Shown: piece after piece, positions 5,723 to 11,555 of the stretch
How positions within the stretch are numbered: position 1 is the stretch's first letter
How the letters are laid out: each line of letters starts with the position of its first letter
Source of the DNA: JAKAXG01 sp035702985
Lineage (GTDB): Bacteria > Actinomycetota > Acidimicrobiia > Acidimicrobiales > Palsa-688
NCBI GenBank assembly: GCA_035702985.1
Contig: DASSZD010000071.1
Location: 1 to 12,293 of the forward strand
Length of the DNA: 12,293 nucleotides
Reading direction: 5' to 3'
Program-made: the position numbers and the translations under genes
Notes under the pieces: model-generated
Database searches by the model: none
Told to the model about the DNA's origin: nothing
The model's input: only the letters and a program-made list of their open reading frames with translations

Positions 5723-5751
5723 ATTGAAAACCCCGCGGGCCGGCATGTCAA
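5723..5751 (-). promoter_or_regulatory. candidate promoter for the intergenic transcript
   Basis: TTGACA (5751-5746), a perfect -35 hexamer, is followed after 17 nt by TTCAAT (5728-5723), a fair -10, in a locally AT-rich patch (AATTGAAAA on the plus strand). The predicted start is near 5716, about 48 nt before the small GTG ORF. The -35 lies just past the stop codon of the 5755-6024 gene. Confidence 0.4.
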
Positions 5752-5754
5752 GGG

Positions 5755-6024
5755 TCATATCCGGCCCCGGCGGACCCGACCCCGGGCCACCCGCCGCCAG
5801 ATGAAGGTGCCCACCGCGATCAGGATGGCCACCCGCAGGGCGAAGCCGATGATGTGGAACAGGATCCCTACGGCCCACAGCGCAGGACCGAAGAGAAGCG
5901 ACGCCACCACGCCGATCAGCACGGCCGCCACGATCATGCGCAGAAGGCTGGGGCGGCAGGGGCGGGGCGGTTCGGACGTCCCGTGGGGGTAGCCGGGACC
6001 GGGCTCGTACGGGGAGCTGTACAT
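5755..6024 (-). CDS. small two-TM membrane protein
   Basis: 89 residues. The N-terminus (1-25) is Pro/Gly/Tyr-rich. Two hydrophobic segments follow (about 30-51 and 53-75, LLFGPALWAVGILF and FALRVAILIAVGTFIW), then a very basic tail (RRVARGRVRRGRI), so both ends are probably cytoplasmic. The start at ATG 6024 is supported by AAGGAGG ending 4 nt upstream. It follows the response-regulator gene by 96 nt on the same strand, with its own -10-like box and a pair of direct repeats between. It may therefore be a target of that regulator or a last member of the same cluster. No family is recognised; small membrane proteins near LiaRS-like systems often belong to the same response. Confidence 0.75.
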   Translation of the reverse strand: MYSSPYEPGPGYPHGTSEPPRPCRPSLLRMIVAAVLIGVVASLLFGPALWAVGILFHIIGFALRVAILIAVGTFIWRRVARGRVRRGRI

Positions 6025-6044
6025 GGTTCCTCCTTGGTGACTCC

Positions 6045-6050
6045 ACGCTA
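6045..6050 (-). promoter_or_regulatory. -10 box of the small membrane-protein gene
   Basis: TAGCGT on the minus strand (6050-6045), 20 nt before the ATG at 6024, leaves room for a short leader containing AAGGAGG (6035-6029). There is no -35 consensus at the expected distance, as would be expected for an activator-dependent promoter. Confidence 0.4.
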
Positions 6051-6080
6051 CGGCCGGGCGGCCTGCGGGGCATCGTCCGC

Positions 6081-6113
6081 GAGGCTGATTCGGCCTCCTA
6101 CCAGCGGCTGATT
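6081..6113. repeat. direct repeats GGCTGATT, possible operator, with a small inverted repeat
   Basis: GGCTGATT occurs at 6083-6090 and 6106-6113, 23 nt apart (about two helical turns), just upstream of the small membrane-protein gene and downstream of the response-regulator stop. The first copy sits inside an inverted repeat GAGGC/GCCTC (6081-6085, 6093-6097). A regulator site or a weak terminator of the regulator gene are both possible. Confidence 0.3.
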
Positions 6114-6120
6114 GGGGCGG

Positions 6121-6795
6121 TCAGCCCACCGGGCCCCGGCCCGGTTCGACCAGCCCCTCGTCGTAGGCCAGCACCACCGCCTGGATGCGGTCGCGCACCG
6201 CCAGCTTGGTGAGGATGTGGTTGACGTGGGTCTTGACGGTCGTCTCGCTGATGTAGAGGCGCTCGCCGATCTCGGCGTTGCTGGCCCCCCGTACCACCTC
6301 GCGCAGCACGTCGATCTCCCGGTCGGTCAGCTCGGCGAAGCGGTCGGGCACCCGGTCCGGGGTCGCCGGATGGCCGGGGGAGCGGGCGAACTCCTCGAGA
6401 AGGCGCTTGGTCATGCGGGGTTCCACCAGGGCGTTGCCGGCGTAGGCGGCCCGGATGGCCGAGACCAGGTCCTCGGGGCGCGACGCCTTGAGGAGGAACC
6501 CGCTGGCGCCGGCCCGAACCGCGGCGAAGAGGTGCTCGTCCAGGTCGAAGGTGGTGAGGATCACCACCTTCACGTCGCTGTCGGCGGTGAGCCGGCGGCA
6601 CGCCTCCACCCCGTCCAGGCGGGGCATGCGGACGTCCATGAGGACCACGTCCGGGTCGAGGCGGCGGGCCTGCTCGACGGCTTCGACACCGTCCGCCGCC
6701 TCTCCGATCACCTGCAGGTCCTCTTCGGCCTCGAGCACCAGGCGAAGACCGCGCCGGACCATGGCTTCGTCGTCGGCTATGAGGAGGCGGATCAC
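6121..6795 (-). CDS. NarL/LuxR-family response regulator (LiaR-like)
   Basis: 224 residues. The receiver domain (1 to about 118) has the acidic pocket D8-D9, phosphoacceptor D54 in LMDVRMP, T81/T82 and K103. A linker (about 135-154) is followed by a LuxR-type helix-turn-helix (about 155-212) with LTDREIDVLREV, ASNAEIGERL and SETTVKTHVNHILTKL, the standard NarL pattern. When phosphorylated by its kinase it should dimerise and bind promoter DNA. It lies 39 nt downstream of the histidine-kinase stop, so they are co-transcribed. The start is GTG 6795, which gives MIRLLIADDE directly; no good Shine-Dalgarno site precedes it. Direct repeats past its 3' end are candidate binding sites. Confidence 0.95.
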   Translation of the reverse strand: MIRLLIADDEAMVRRGLRLVLEAEEDLQVIGEAADGVEAVEQARRLDPDVVLMDVRMPRLDGVEACRRLTADSDVKVVILTTFDLDEHLFAAVRAGASGFLLKASRPEDLVSAIRAAYAGNALVEPRMTKRLLEEFARSPGHPATPDRVPDRFAELTDREIDVLREVVRGASNAEIGERLYISETTVKTHVNHILTKLAVRDRIQAVVLAYDEGLVEPGRGPVG

Positions 6796-6834
6796 CCGAA
6801 CAGTGTGTCCGCTCGGGCGCCTCCGGGTGCGCCG

Positions 6835-7752
6835 TCAGGCCACGTCCAGCAGGATCACCGGGATGGTGGCGTACACCCTCCAGCCCGGTCCGGGCCGGCG
6901 GGGCCCGGCTTCCAGCGTGCCCCCCACGGCGGCCAGGCGCTCCTGCATGCCGACCAGGCCGTGGCCCGATCCGCTGCGCCCGCCGGCCGGCCCACCCGGC
7001 CCCTCGTCGTCGACGAAGACGGTGATGGCGGCCGGCGAGAAGATGACCTGGATGTCGATCGGGGCGTCGCCGGCATAGCGGACGGCGTTGGTGACCGCTT
7101 CCTGCACCACGCGGAAGACGGTCATCTCCACGCTGGCGGGCAGGGGCGGGGCCTCTCCGAGCACCTGGTAGCGGACGGTGCGCCCGGTCTGGCGGACCGC
7201 TTCCACCAGGCTCTCCAGGTCGGCCAGGCGGGGCAGGGGGGACCGGGCCTGGCCCGGGCCGGTCTCGTCGGCCGGACCGGTGTTGCCGGCGGCCGCGCCG
7301 ATCGAGGCGTCGGCCCCCCGCAGGACGGCCAGCATCCCCTCCAGCTCGCTCAGCGTCTGGCGGCCGGCGTCCTCGGCGGCCGCCAGCGACTCATCGGCCG
7401 AGTCGGGGCTCTTGGCGGCCACCCGCCGGGCGGCGGCGATCTGGATGGTCATCAGCGACACGCCGTGGGCGACGATGTCGTGCAGCTCGCGGGCGATCCT
7501 GACCCGCTCCTCGGCCACGGCCAGCTGGGCGCTGCGGTCCTCCTCCACCATGAGCCGCCGGGCCCGGTGGATGAGCAGGCCCACGCCGAGCGAGATCACG
7601 ACCAGGGGCCAGAACAGGGCGGCGGTGACCCGGAAGATCCCGGTGCTGTCGAGCAGGAACGCCGCGCCGAGCAGCAGGAAGAAGGTGCCCACGGCCACCC
7701 GCGACGTGCGGTACTGGTAGGTCGCCACCGGGGTGGTCACGGCTGGTTGCAT
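6835..7752 (-). CDS. NarL-type sensor histidine kinase with LiaF-like two-TM N-terminus (LiaS-like)
   Basis: 305 residues from ATG 7752. Two transmembrane helices (about 18-40 and 45-62) are separated by only a few residues, with the pattern GTFFLLLGAAFLLDSTGIF then FWPLVVISLGVGLLIHR. This resembles the LiaF-TM/DUF5668 module, so it has almost no extracellular sensor. HisKA_3 dimerisation helices carry H91 in RELHDIVAHGVSLM. The ATPase domain has N222 (QEAVTNAVRYA), DDEGPGG (248-254) and GHGLVGMQERL (263-273). It should autophosphorylate H91 and pass phosphate to D54 of the next gene product. The ATG overlaps the end of the upstream gene by 16 nt; a GTG at 7740 (GTGA overlap) is the alternative start, four codons shorter. 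The signal is probably sensed through the upstream membrane protein. Confidence 0.93.
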   Translation of the reverse strand: MQPAVTTPVATYQYRTSRVAVGTFFLLLGAAFLLDSTGIFRVTAALFWPLVVISLGVGLLIHRARRLMVEEDRSAQLAVAEERVRIARELHDIVAHGVSLMTIQIAAARRVAAKSPDSADESLAAAEDAGRQTLSELEGMLAVLRGADASIGAAAGNTGPADETGPGQARSPLPRLADLESLVEAVRQTGRTVRYQVLGEAPPLPASVEMTVFRVVQEAVTNAVRYAGDAPIDIQVIFSPAAITVFVDDEGPGGPAGGRSGSGHGLVGMQERLAAVGGTLEAGPRRPGPGWRVYATIPVILLDVA

Positions 7753-8714
7753 CGGCCACCGTCGATGATCACATCGCCTGCCAGCTGGTGGACGTCGAGG
7801 GTCACCGGCTGGGCCGCCCCCGATCTGAACAGCCCGTCCACCGTCGCATCCAGACCTCGGGCCGGGGCCTGGCCACCGACGCACACCTGGCCGGCCAGTA
7901 CCCGGGCGTGGACCTCCACCGGGACCCCGGGCGGGGTGGAGATGTCGGTCCGGCCCGCCGCGCTCTCCACGGTGACGCGGGCGCCCGGGGCCAGAGCGGT
8001 GCCGTCCACGCTCAGGTTGCCGAACCCGCCGTACACCGTGCGGCCGGCCACGGCGGTGCGCTGCATGGCACCGAACGACACGTGGTTCAGGGTGCCGGCG
8101 ATGCCGAACGTGCTGGAGGCGGTCACCGCCACGACGACCAGGGCGGCGCCGACCCACAGCGGCCAGGCCCGCCGGCTCAGGCTCCAGTCGGTGCGGGCGG
8201 TGACGATGACGGCCACCCCGAGAACCATGAGCCCGATGGCCACCACCCCCTCGGTGGGGACCTGTACGGCGTTGACGGCGCCCAGCAGCCAGGCCGAGCC
8301 GAACACCACGATTAGCAGGCCCAGCAGGGTGGTGGCGTCCCAGCGGCGCCGCACCGGCGGGCGGGCCGGCCGGGGCGGGCCCGGCCGGGCCGGGGGCGGC
8401 TGCGGCGGGCGCCGCCGGGTGGGCCAGCTCGGCCCGGGGGGAGGGGCGGGTCGGTTCCGGGGGTCCCAGGGCACCTGCGGGCCGGCCGGCCACCCGTACC
8501 CCCGGTAGGGGCCGTATCCCCGCCAGTGGCCGCCCCCCCACATCCCGCGGCGGGCCTCGCCGGCCATGTGACGCAGACCGTGGCTGATGACCCGGCCCGG
8601 GGGCCGCCCGGAGCGGCGGGCCTGGTCGGCGGCCTGCCAGAAGTCCCGGGCCAGGGACCGGCCCAGGGCCCGCAGGTCCTCCGCCACCCTCCGGAACTCC
8701 TCGTCGCGCGCCAC
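7737..8714 (-). CDS. LiaF/PspC-like membrane protein with C-terminal beta-rich (DUF4097-like) domain
   Basis: 325 residues. The basic and acidic N-terminal region (1-60) is followed by a Gly/Tyr/Trp then Pro/Arg-rich stretch (60-124). Three transmembrane helices follow (about 128-147, 155-172, 183-200); the first two share the LiaF-type pattern LLGLLIVVFGSAWLLG with the kinase next door. The rest (about 220-320) is short alternating beta strands (TVYGGFGNLSVDG, VTVESAAGRTDIS, DVHQLAGDVIIDGG), as in LiaF or toast-rack/DUF4097 domains, probably outside the membrane. In Firmicutes LiaF holds the LiaS kinase inactive until envelope stress; the same role is inferred here from gene order and overlap. 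Start: GTG 8714, 6 nt after a TAGCCT box, with no Shine-Dalgarno site. The long Pro/Arg linker is unusual. Confidence 0.85.
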   Translation of the reverse strand: MARDEEFRRVAEDLRALGRSLARDFWQAADQARRSGRPPGRVISHGLRHMAGEARRGMWGGGHWRGYGPYRGYGWPAGPQVPWDPRNRPAPPPGPSWPTRRRPPQPPPARPGPPRPARPPVRRRWDATTLLGLLIVVFGSAWLLGAVNAVQVPTEGVVAIGLMVLGVAVIVTARTDWSLSRRAWPLWVGAALVVVAVTASSTFGIAGTLNHVSFGAMQRTAVAGRTVYGGFGNLSVDGTALAPGARVTVESAAGRTDISTPPGVPVEVHARVLAGQVCVGGQAPARGLDATVDGLFRSGAAQPVTLDVHQLAGDVIIDGGRCNQP

Positions 8715-8720
8715 GGGGCC

Positions 8721-8750
8721 AGGCTACGGCCGGCCCGGTGCGGCGGTCAT
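8721..8750 (-). promoter_or_regulatory. promoter of the LiaFSR-like operon, probably leaderless
   Basis: ATGACC (8750-8745) and TAGCCT (8726-8721) are separated by 18 nt. TAGCCT is followed by 6 nt and then the GTG at 8714, so transcription should start at the start codon. No ribosome binding site is present. The box lies in the 52-nt gap after the transporter gene, so the operon can be expressed independently of it. Confidence 0.55.
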
Positions 8751-8766
8751 CATCCGCTCGGTGGAA

Positions 8767-9960
8767 TCATCCTCCTTCTCCGGGGGGATCCTCGGCTCCC
8801 GCCGGGGCCGGCCCGGGCGGGTCCTCGGCCAGGGCGGGGGCCAGCTCCGGCGCCGCCCGGTCGGAGCGCCCGGCCCCGGTCATCGGGCTGGCCGCCCGGA
8901 CGGCGCTGTTGATGGTCGCCACCACGGGCACGGCCACGATGGCCCCGACGATCCCGAACATGATGGCCCCGGCCGTCAGCGACAGCACCACCGCCAACGG
9001 GTGGATCCGCACGTAGCGGCCGACCACGAACGGCTGCAACACGTGGGCCTCGATCTGGTTGTCCAGCAGGAGCACCGCCAACATGACGATGGCCGCCACC
9101 AGACCTTGGCTGAGCCCGGCCACGCCGACGGCCAGGGCGCCGGTGACGAAGGCTCCGACCAGGGGCACGAAGCTCCCCAGCGCCACCAGCACCGCCAGCG
9201 GGAACGCCAGCGGCACCCCCAGGACGGTGAGGGTGACGGCCACGACGGTGCCGTGGAACACGGCCACGATGAGGGTTCCCCGGACGTACTGGCTGATGGT
9301 CCTCCAGCCGGCCCGCCCGGCGGCGTCGGCGGCCGGCCGGGCCGCCACGGGCACCCCTTTGAGCAGGAAATCCCACACCCGGTCCCCGTCGTAGACCAGG
9401 AAGATGATCGAGAACAGGGCCAGCAGCAGCCCGGTCAGGAACGACAGCACCGTCTTGCCGGTCGACAGGGCGGTGGAGGCGATCTTGGAGCTGTTCTTGC
9501 TGATGTCGTTGGTGATGGTGCTGTTGAGGTTGTCCACCGTCTTGGCGTTGATCCGCAGGGGCCCGTGGATGAGCCAGTGCTTGATCTGGGGCAGGAGCCG
9601 GTTGATCTCGTCGCCGAGCTGCGGGGCCTGCTGGGTCGCCCGGACGACCACCTCGGTGATCAGCCCTCCGAGGAGGACGACCGCTACCAGCATCGTCACG
9701 ATGGTCGCCGGGCCCCGGCCCAGGCCGGCCCGCCGCAGCCGGGCGGCGAGCGGTTGCAGCAGGGAGGTGACCAGGAGGGCGGCCACGAACGGGATGACGG
9801 CCACCGACAGCTTGGACAGGAGCTGGATCAGGAAGTACCCCACCGTCCCGATGACCAGGAGGCGCCAGGAGTACTCGGCGGCCGTACGCAGGACCGGCCC
9901 CGGGTACCGACGCCCGCCGCCCTCGGGAGGCGGGCGATGATCCGGTCCGGTCGGGTTCAT
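8767..9960 (-). CDS. AI-2E/PerM-family transporter-type membrane protein
   Basis: 397 residues from ATG 9960. About eight hydrophobic segments are arranged as in the AI-2E exporter/PerM family: a pair near 33-65, one at 85-105, then a soluble amphipathic stretch (106-165), and a cluster from 168 to 352. The best marks are VYDGDRVWDFLL (189-200), the GSFVPLVGAF loop (262-271) and DNQIEAHVLQPFVVGRYVRI (300-319) followed by HPLAVVLSLTAGAIMFGIVG, the family signature. Substrates in this family are mostly unknown; some members export autoinducer-2 or act as ion antiporters, so no substrate is proposed. The cytoplasmic tail is disordered and contains AEDPPG/GAEDPPG as a small repeat. There is no Shine-Dalgarno site before the ATG; CAGGCT lies 7 nt upstream. 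The frame stays open upstream to 10371, but that part runs through the GPx gene and is not used. Confidence 0.93.
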   Translation of the reverse strand: MNPTGPDHRPPPEGGGRRYPGPVLRTAAEYSWRLLVIGTVGYFLIQLLSKLSVAVIPFVAALLVTSLLQPLAARLRRAGLGRGPATIVTMLVAVVLLGGLITEVVVRATQQAPQLGDEINRLLPQIKHWLIHGPLRINAKTVDNLNSTITNDISKNSSKIASTALSTGKTVLSFLTGLLLALFSIIFLVYDGDRVWDFLLKGVPVAARPAADAAGRAGWRTISQYVRGTLIVAVFHGTVVAVTLTVLGVPLAFPLAVLVALGSFVPLVGAFVTGALAVGVAGLSQGLVAAIVMLAVLLLDNQIEAHVLQPFVVGRYVRIHPLAVVLSLTAGAIMFGIVGAIVAVPVVATINSAVRAASPMTGAGRSDRAAPELAPALAEDPPGPAPAGAEDPPGEGG

Positions 9961-9967
9961 GGCCAAC

Positions 9968-9973
9968 AGCCTG
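9968..9973 (-). promoter_or_regulatory. possible -10 box of the AI-2E-type gene
   Basis: CAGGCT (9973-9968) stands 7 nt before the ATG at 9960, the same place as TAGACT, TAGGCT and TAGCCT before three other starts here. The first base departs from consensus and no -35 is seen. The 102-nt gap at 9961-10062 is shared with the divergent GPx gene; an AATAGGGC at 10031-10038 is the only -10-like sequence towards that side. Confidence 0.3.
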
Positions 9974-10062
9974 CCCGACCGGACGCCGGCCGGGCGGTAT
10001 CCCGGGGCGGGGGCACCTTCGGTGGCGGGAATAGGGCGCGCCGTGGGGGGGTTGGCGCCGGC

Positions 10063-10551
10063 ATGGCCCTCGCAGACCACTCCATCGCCGCCCTTGACGG
10101 AACCCCTCTCGACCTGTCCCGGTTCGCCGGCCGGGCCACCCTGGTCGTCAACGTGGCGTCCCGCTGCGGGCTCACCCCGCAGTACGCCGGCCTGGAGGAG
10201 CTGCACGAGCGGTACAGGGACCGGGGTTTCAGCGTGCTGGGCGTGCCCTGCAACCAGTTCGCCGGCCAGGAGCCGGGCAACGCCGAGGAGATCGCCACGT
10301 TCTGCTCCACCACCTACGGCGTGACGTTCCCCATGACCGAGAAGGTCGACGTCAACGGCCCGGACCGCCATCCGCTCTACTCGGAGCTGACCGCCGTCCC
10401 CGACGCGGAAGGTGAGGCCGGCGACGTCAAGTGGAACTTCGAGAAGTTCCTGGTCGGCCCCGACGGTGCAGTGGTGCGACGGTTCCGGCCCACCGTCACC
10501 CCGGATGCCGACGAGCTGGTGACGGCCATAGAGCGGATCCTGCCCGACTGA
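10063..10551 (+). CDS. glutathione-peroxidase-family thiol peroxidase (probably thioredoxin-dependent)
   Basis: 162 residues, the normal length for a monomeric bacterial GPx. The peroxidatic Cys is C35 in NVASRCGLTPQY, where selenoproteins have Sec. The rest of the catalytic tetrad is Q69 (QEPG) and W124-N125 (KWNFEKFL). C81 in FCSTTYGVTFP is at the place of the resolving Cys of thioredoxin-dependent GPx enzymes. It should reduce H2O2 and organic or lipid hydroperoxides in the cytoplasm, and since actinobacteria generally lack glutathione, thioredoxin is the likely donor. Start: ATG 10063, followed by the usual MALADHSIAALDG opening. The open frame reaches back to 8587, but that extension is antisense to the transporter gene. 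No Shine-Dalgarno site is seen. A phosphodiesterase gene follows after 29 nt. Confidence 0.95.
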   Translation: MALADHSIAALDGTPLDLSRFAGRATLVVNVASRCGLTPQYAGLEELHERYRDRGFSVLGVPCNQFAGQEPGNAEEIATFCSTTYGVTFPMTEKVDVNGPDRHPLYSELTAVPDAEGEAGDVKWNFEKFLVGPDGAVVRRFRPTVTPDADELVTAIERILPD

Positions 10552-10580
10552 TCCGGTCCCGCCAGGGCGACCCCGGGAAG

Positions 10581-11138
10581 ATGGACGCCGACAGGGTGGT
10601 GGTCCTGGCCGACACCCATCTGAGGGCGGAGACCGCTGGACGGGGACCGGCCCGGTGGCTGCCCGACGACGTGGTCGAACGGTTGGACGGGGCGGCCGCC
10701 GTGCTCCACGCCGGTGACATAGTGGACCAGGAGGTCCTCGACCGGCTGGGCCGGTGGGCGCCGGTGCACGCCGTGCTCGGCAACAACGACGACGGCCTGG
10801 CCGGCCGGCTGCCCGTGACCCTCGAACTGGAACTGGCCGGGGTGCGGATCGGGATGATCCACGACAGCGGCCGGGCGGCCGGACGCCCGGACCGGTTGCG
10901 GCGCCGGTTCCCGGACTGCCTGGTCGTGGTGTTCGGCCACAGCCACATCCCCGTCGACCAGGTCGGCCTGGACGGCCAGGTGCTGTTCAACCCGGGGTCG
11001 CCCACGCAGCGACGACGCCAGCCGTACCCCACCTTCGGGGAGCTGGTGCTCGGCGGCGGCCGGGTGCTCGAGCGCCGCATCCTGGCCGTGGGACCCCGAC
11101 GCGACGGGGTCAGCCGGGTCAGCCGGGGAGGAAGCTGA
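10581..11138 (+). CDS. YfcE/MJ0936-type metallophosphoesterase
   Basis: 185 residues with the full set of calcineurin-like metal ligands: D11 and H13 (LADTH), D46 (HAGDIVD), N69 (LGNND), H94 (MIHDSG), and H120/H122 (FGHSHIP), followed by FNPGS (136-140). This order and the short length are typical of YfcE-type phosphodiesterases, which bind two metal ions, often Mn, and hydrolyse phosphodiester model substrates; the natural substrate is unknown. The start at ATG 10581 fits the first strand VVVLADTH. It follows GPx by 29 nt and is probably co-transcribed. The last residues (VSRVSRGGS) come from a 9-bp tandem duplication, and its final 20 nt overlap the end of the convergent YjbQ gene. Confidence 0.92.
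   Translation: MDADRVVVLADTHLRAETAGRGPARWLPDDVVERLDGAAAVLHAGDIVDQEVLDRLGRWAPVHAVLGNNDDGLAGRLPVTLELELAGVRIGMIHDSGRAAGRPDRLRRRFPDCLVVVFGHSHIPVDQVGLDGQVLFNPGSPTQRRRQPYPTFGELVLGGGRVLERRILAVGPRRDGVSRVSRGGS
11107..11124. repeat. 9-bp tandem duplication at the convergent gene ends
   Basis: GGGTCAGCC occurs twice in direct succession (11107-11115 and 11116-11124). It encodes the doubled VSR at the phosphodiesterase C-terminus and contains the stop codon of the YjbQ gene on the other strand. Confidence 0.8.
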
Positions 11139-11523
11139 GCCTGACCTGCCGGCGGGGGTTGTCCCCGTTGACGTCGACCAGGCAGAGGGACTGCCACGTG
11201 CCCAGCTGCAGGAGACCGCCGAGCACCGGTACGGTGACCGACGGGGAGATGAACGCCGGCAGCACGTGGTCCCGGCCGTGCCCCCGGCTTCCGTGCCGGT
11301 GGGTCCAGCGGTCGTCGGTGGGCAGCAGGTCGTCGATCAGGCTCAACAGGTCGGTGTCGCTTCCGGCGCCGGTCTCGAGGACGGCCACGCCGGCGGTGGC
11401 GTGGGGGACGAACACCGAGAGCAGGCCGTCGGCGCCGTCGGGGACGAAGTCCCGGCACCGGTCCGTGATGTCCACCACCGTCGGCTGCGACCCGGTGGTC
11501 ACGCTCAGAACCTGGCTGATCAC
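11119..11523 (-). CDS. YjbQ/UPF0047 family protein
   Basis: 134 residues, matching the compact single-domain UPF0047 family along its length: VFVPHATAGVAVLE (37-50) with H41 and E50, GRDHVLPAF (83-91) with H86 in place of the usual ADAHL motif, and LQLGTWQSLCLVD (105-117), the family's most conserved block. E. coli YjbQ shows weak thiamine-phosphate synthase activity, and the physiological function is unclear. The start at GTG 11523 has CGGAGG (11535-11530) 6 nt upstream. The gene lies downstream of a glycosyltransferase and is linked to it by an 11-codon ORF whose stop overlaps this GTG. Its 3' end overlaps the convergent phosphodiesterase gene by 20 nt. Family secure, function open. Confidence 0.92.
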   Translation of the reverse strand: MISQVLSVTTGSQPTVVDITDRCRDFVPDGADGLLSVFVPHATAGVAVLETGAGSDTDLLSLIDDLLPTDDRWTHRHGSRGHGRDHVLPAFISPSVTVPVLGGLLQLGTWQSLCLVDVNGDNPRRQVRLSFLPG

Positions 11524-11555
11524 TGTCGGCCTCCGGTGACCGGTCGCGAGCTCAT
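11520..11555 (-). CDS. 11-codon bridging ORF between glycosyltransferase and YjbQ genes
   Basis: ATG at 11555 overlaps the glycosyltransferase TGA (ATGA, 11555-11552), and the frame (MSSRPVTGGRQ) ends at a TGA that overlaps the YjbQ GTG (GTGA, 11523-11520). It contains the CGGAGG that serves YjbQ. Ribosomes ending the upstream gene could restart here and again at YjbQ, keeping the two genes coupled. A functional peptide is unlikely. The exact overlaps may be chance. Confidence 0.3.
   Translation of the reverse strand: MSSRPVTGGRQ

Noticed and set aside
5469..5751. Two minus-strand frames of 82 and 88 codons in the intergenic region
   Set aside because: Arg/Gly/Pro-rich, no motif, no membrane segment, no good ribosome binding site at their starts; probably chance open frames in GC-rich DNA.
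6112..8508. Very long open frame (798 codons) on the plus strand opposite the two-component genes
   Set aside because: It is antisense to the response regulator, kinase and LiaF-like genes, all with clear motifs. Its translation is low-complexity Gly/Ala/Arg/His without any family pattern, as expected in the complementary frame of GC-rich genes.
8587..10062. N-terminal extension of the GPx frame back to 8587
   Set aside because: The extension is antisense to the AI-2E-type gene, highly charged and repetitive (Gly/Gln/His/Asp), and the family begins at the ATG at 10063.
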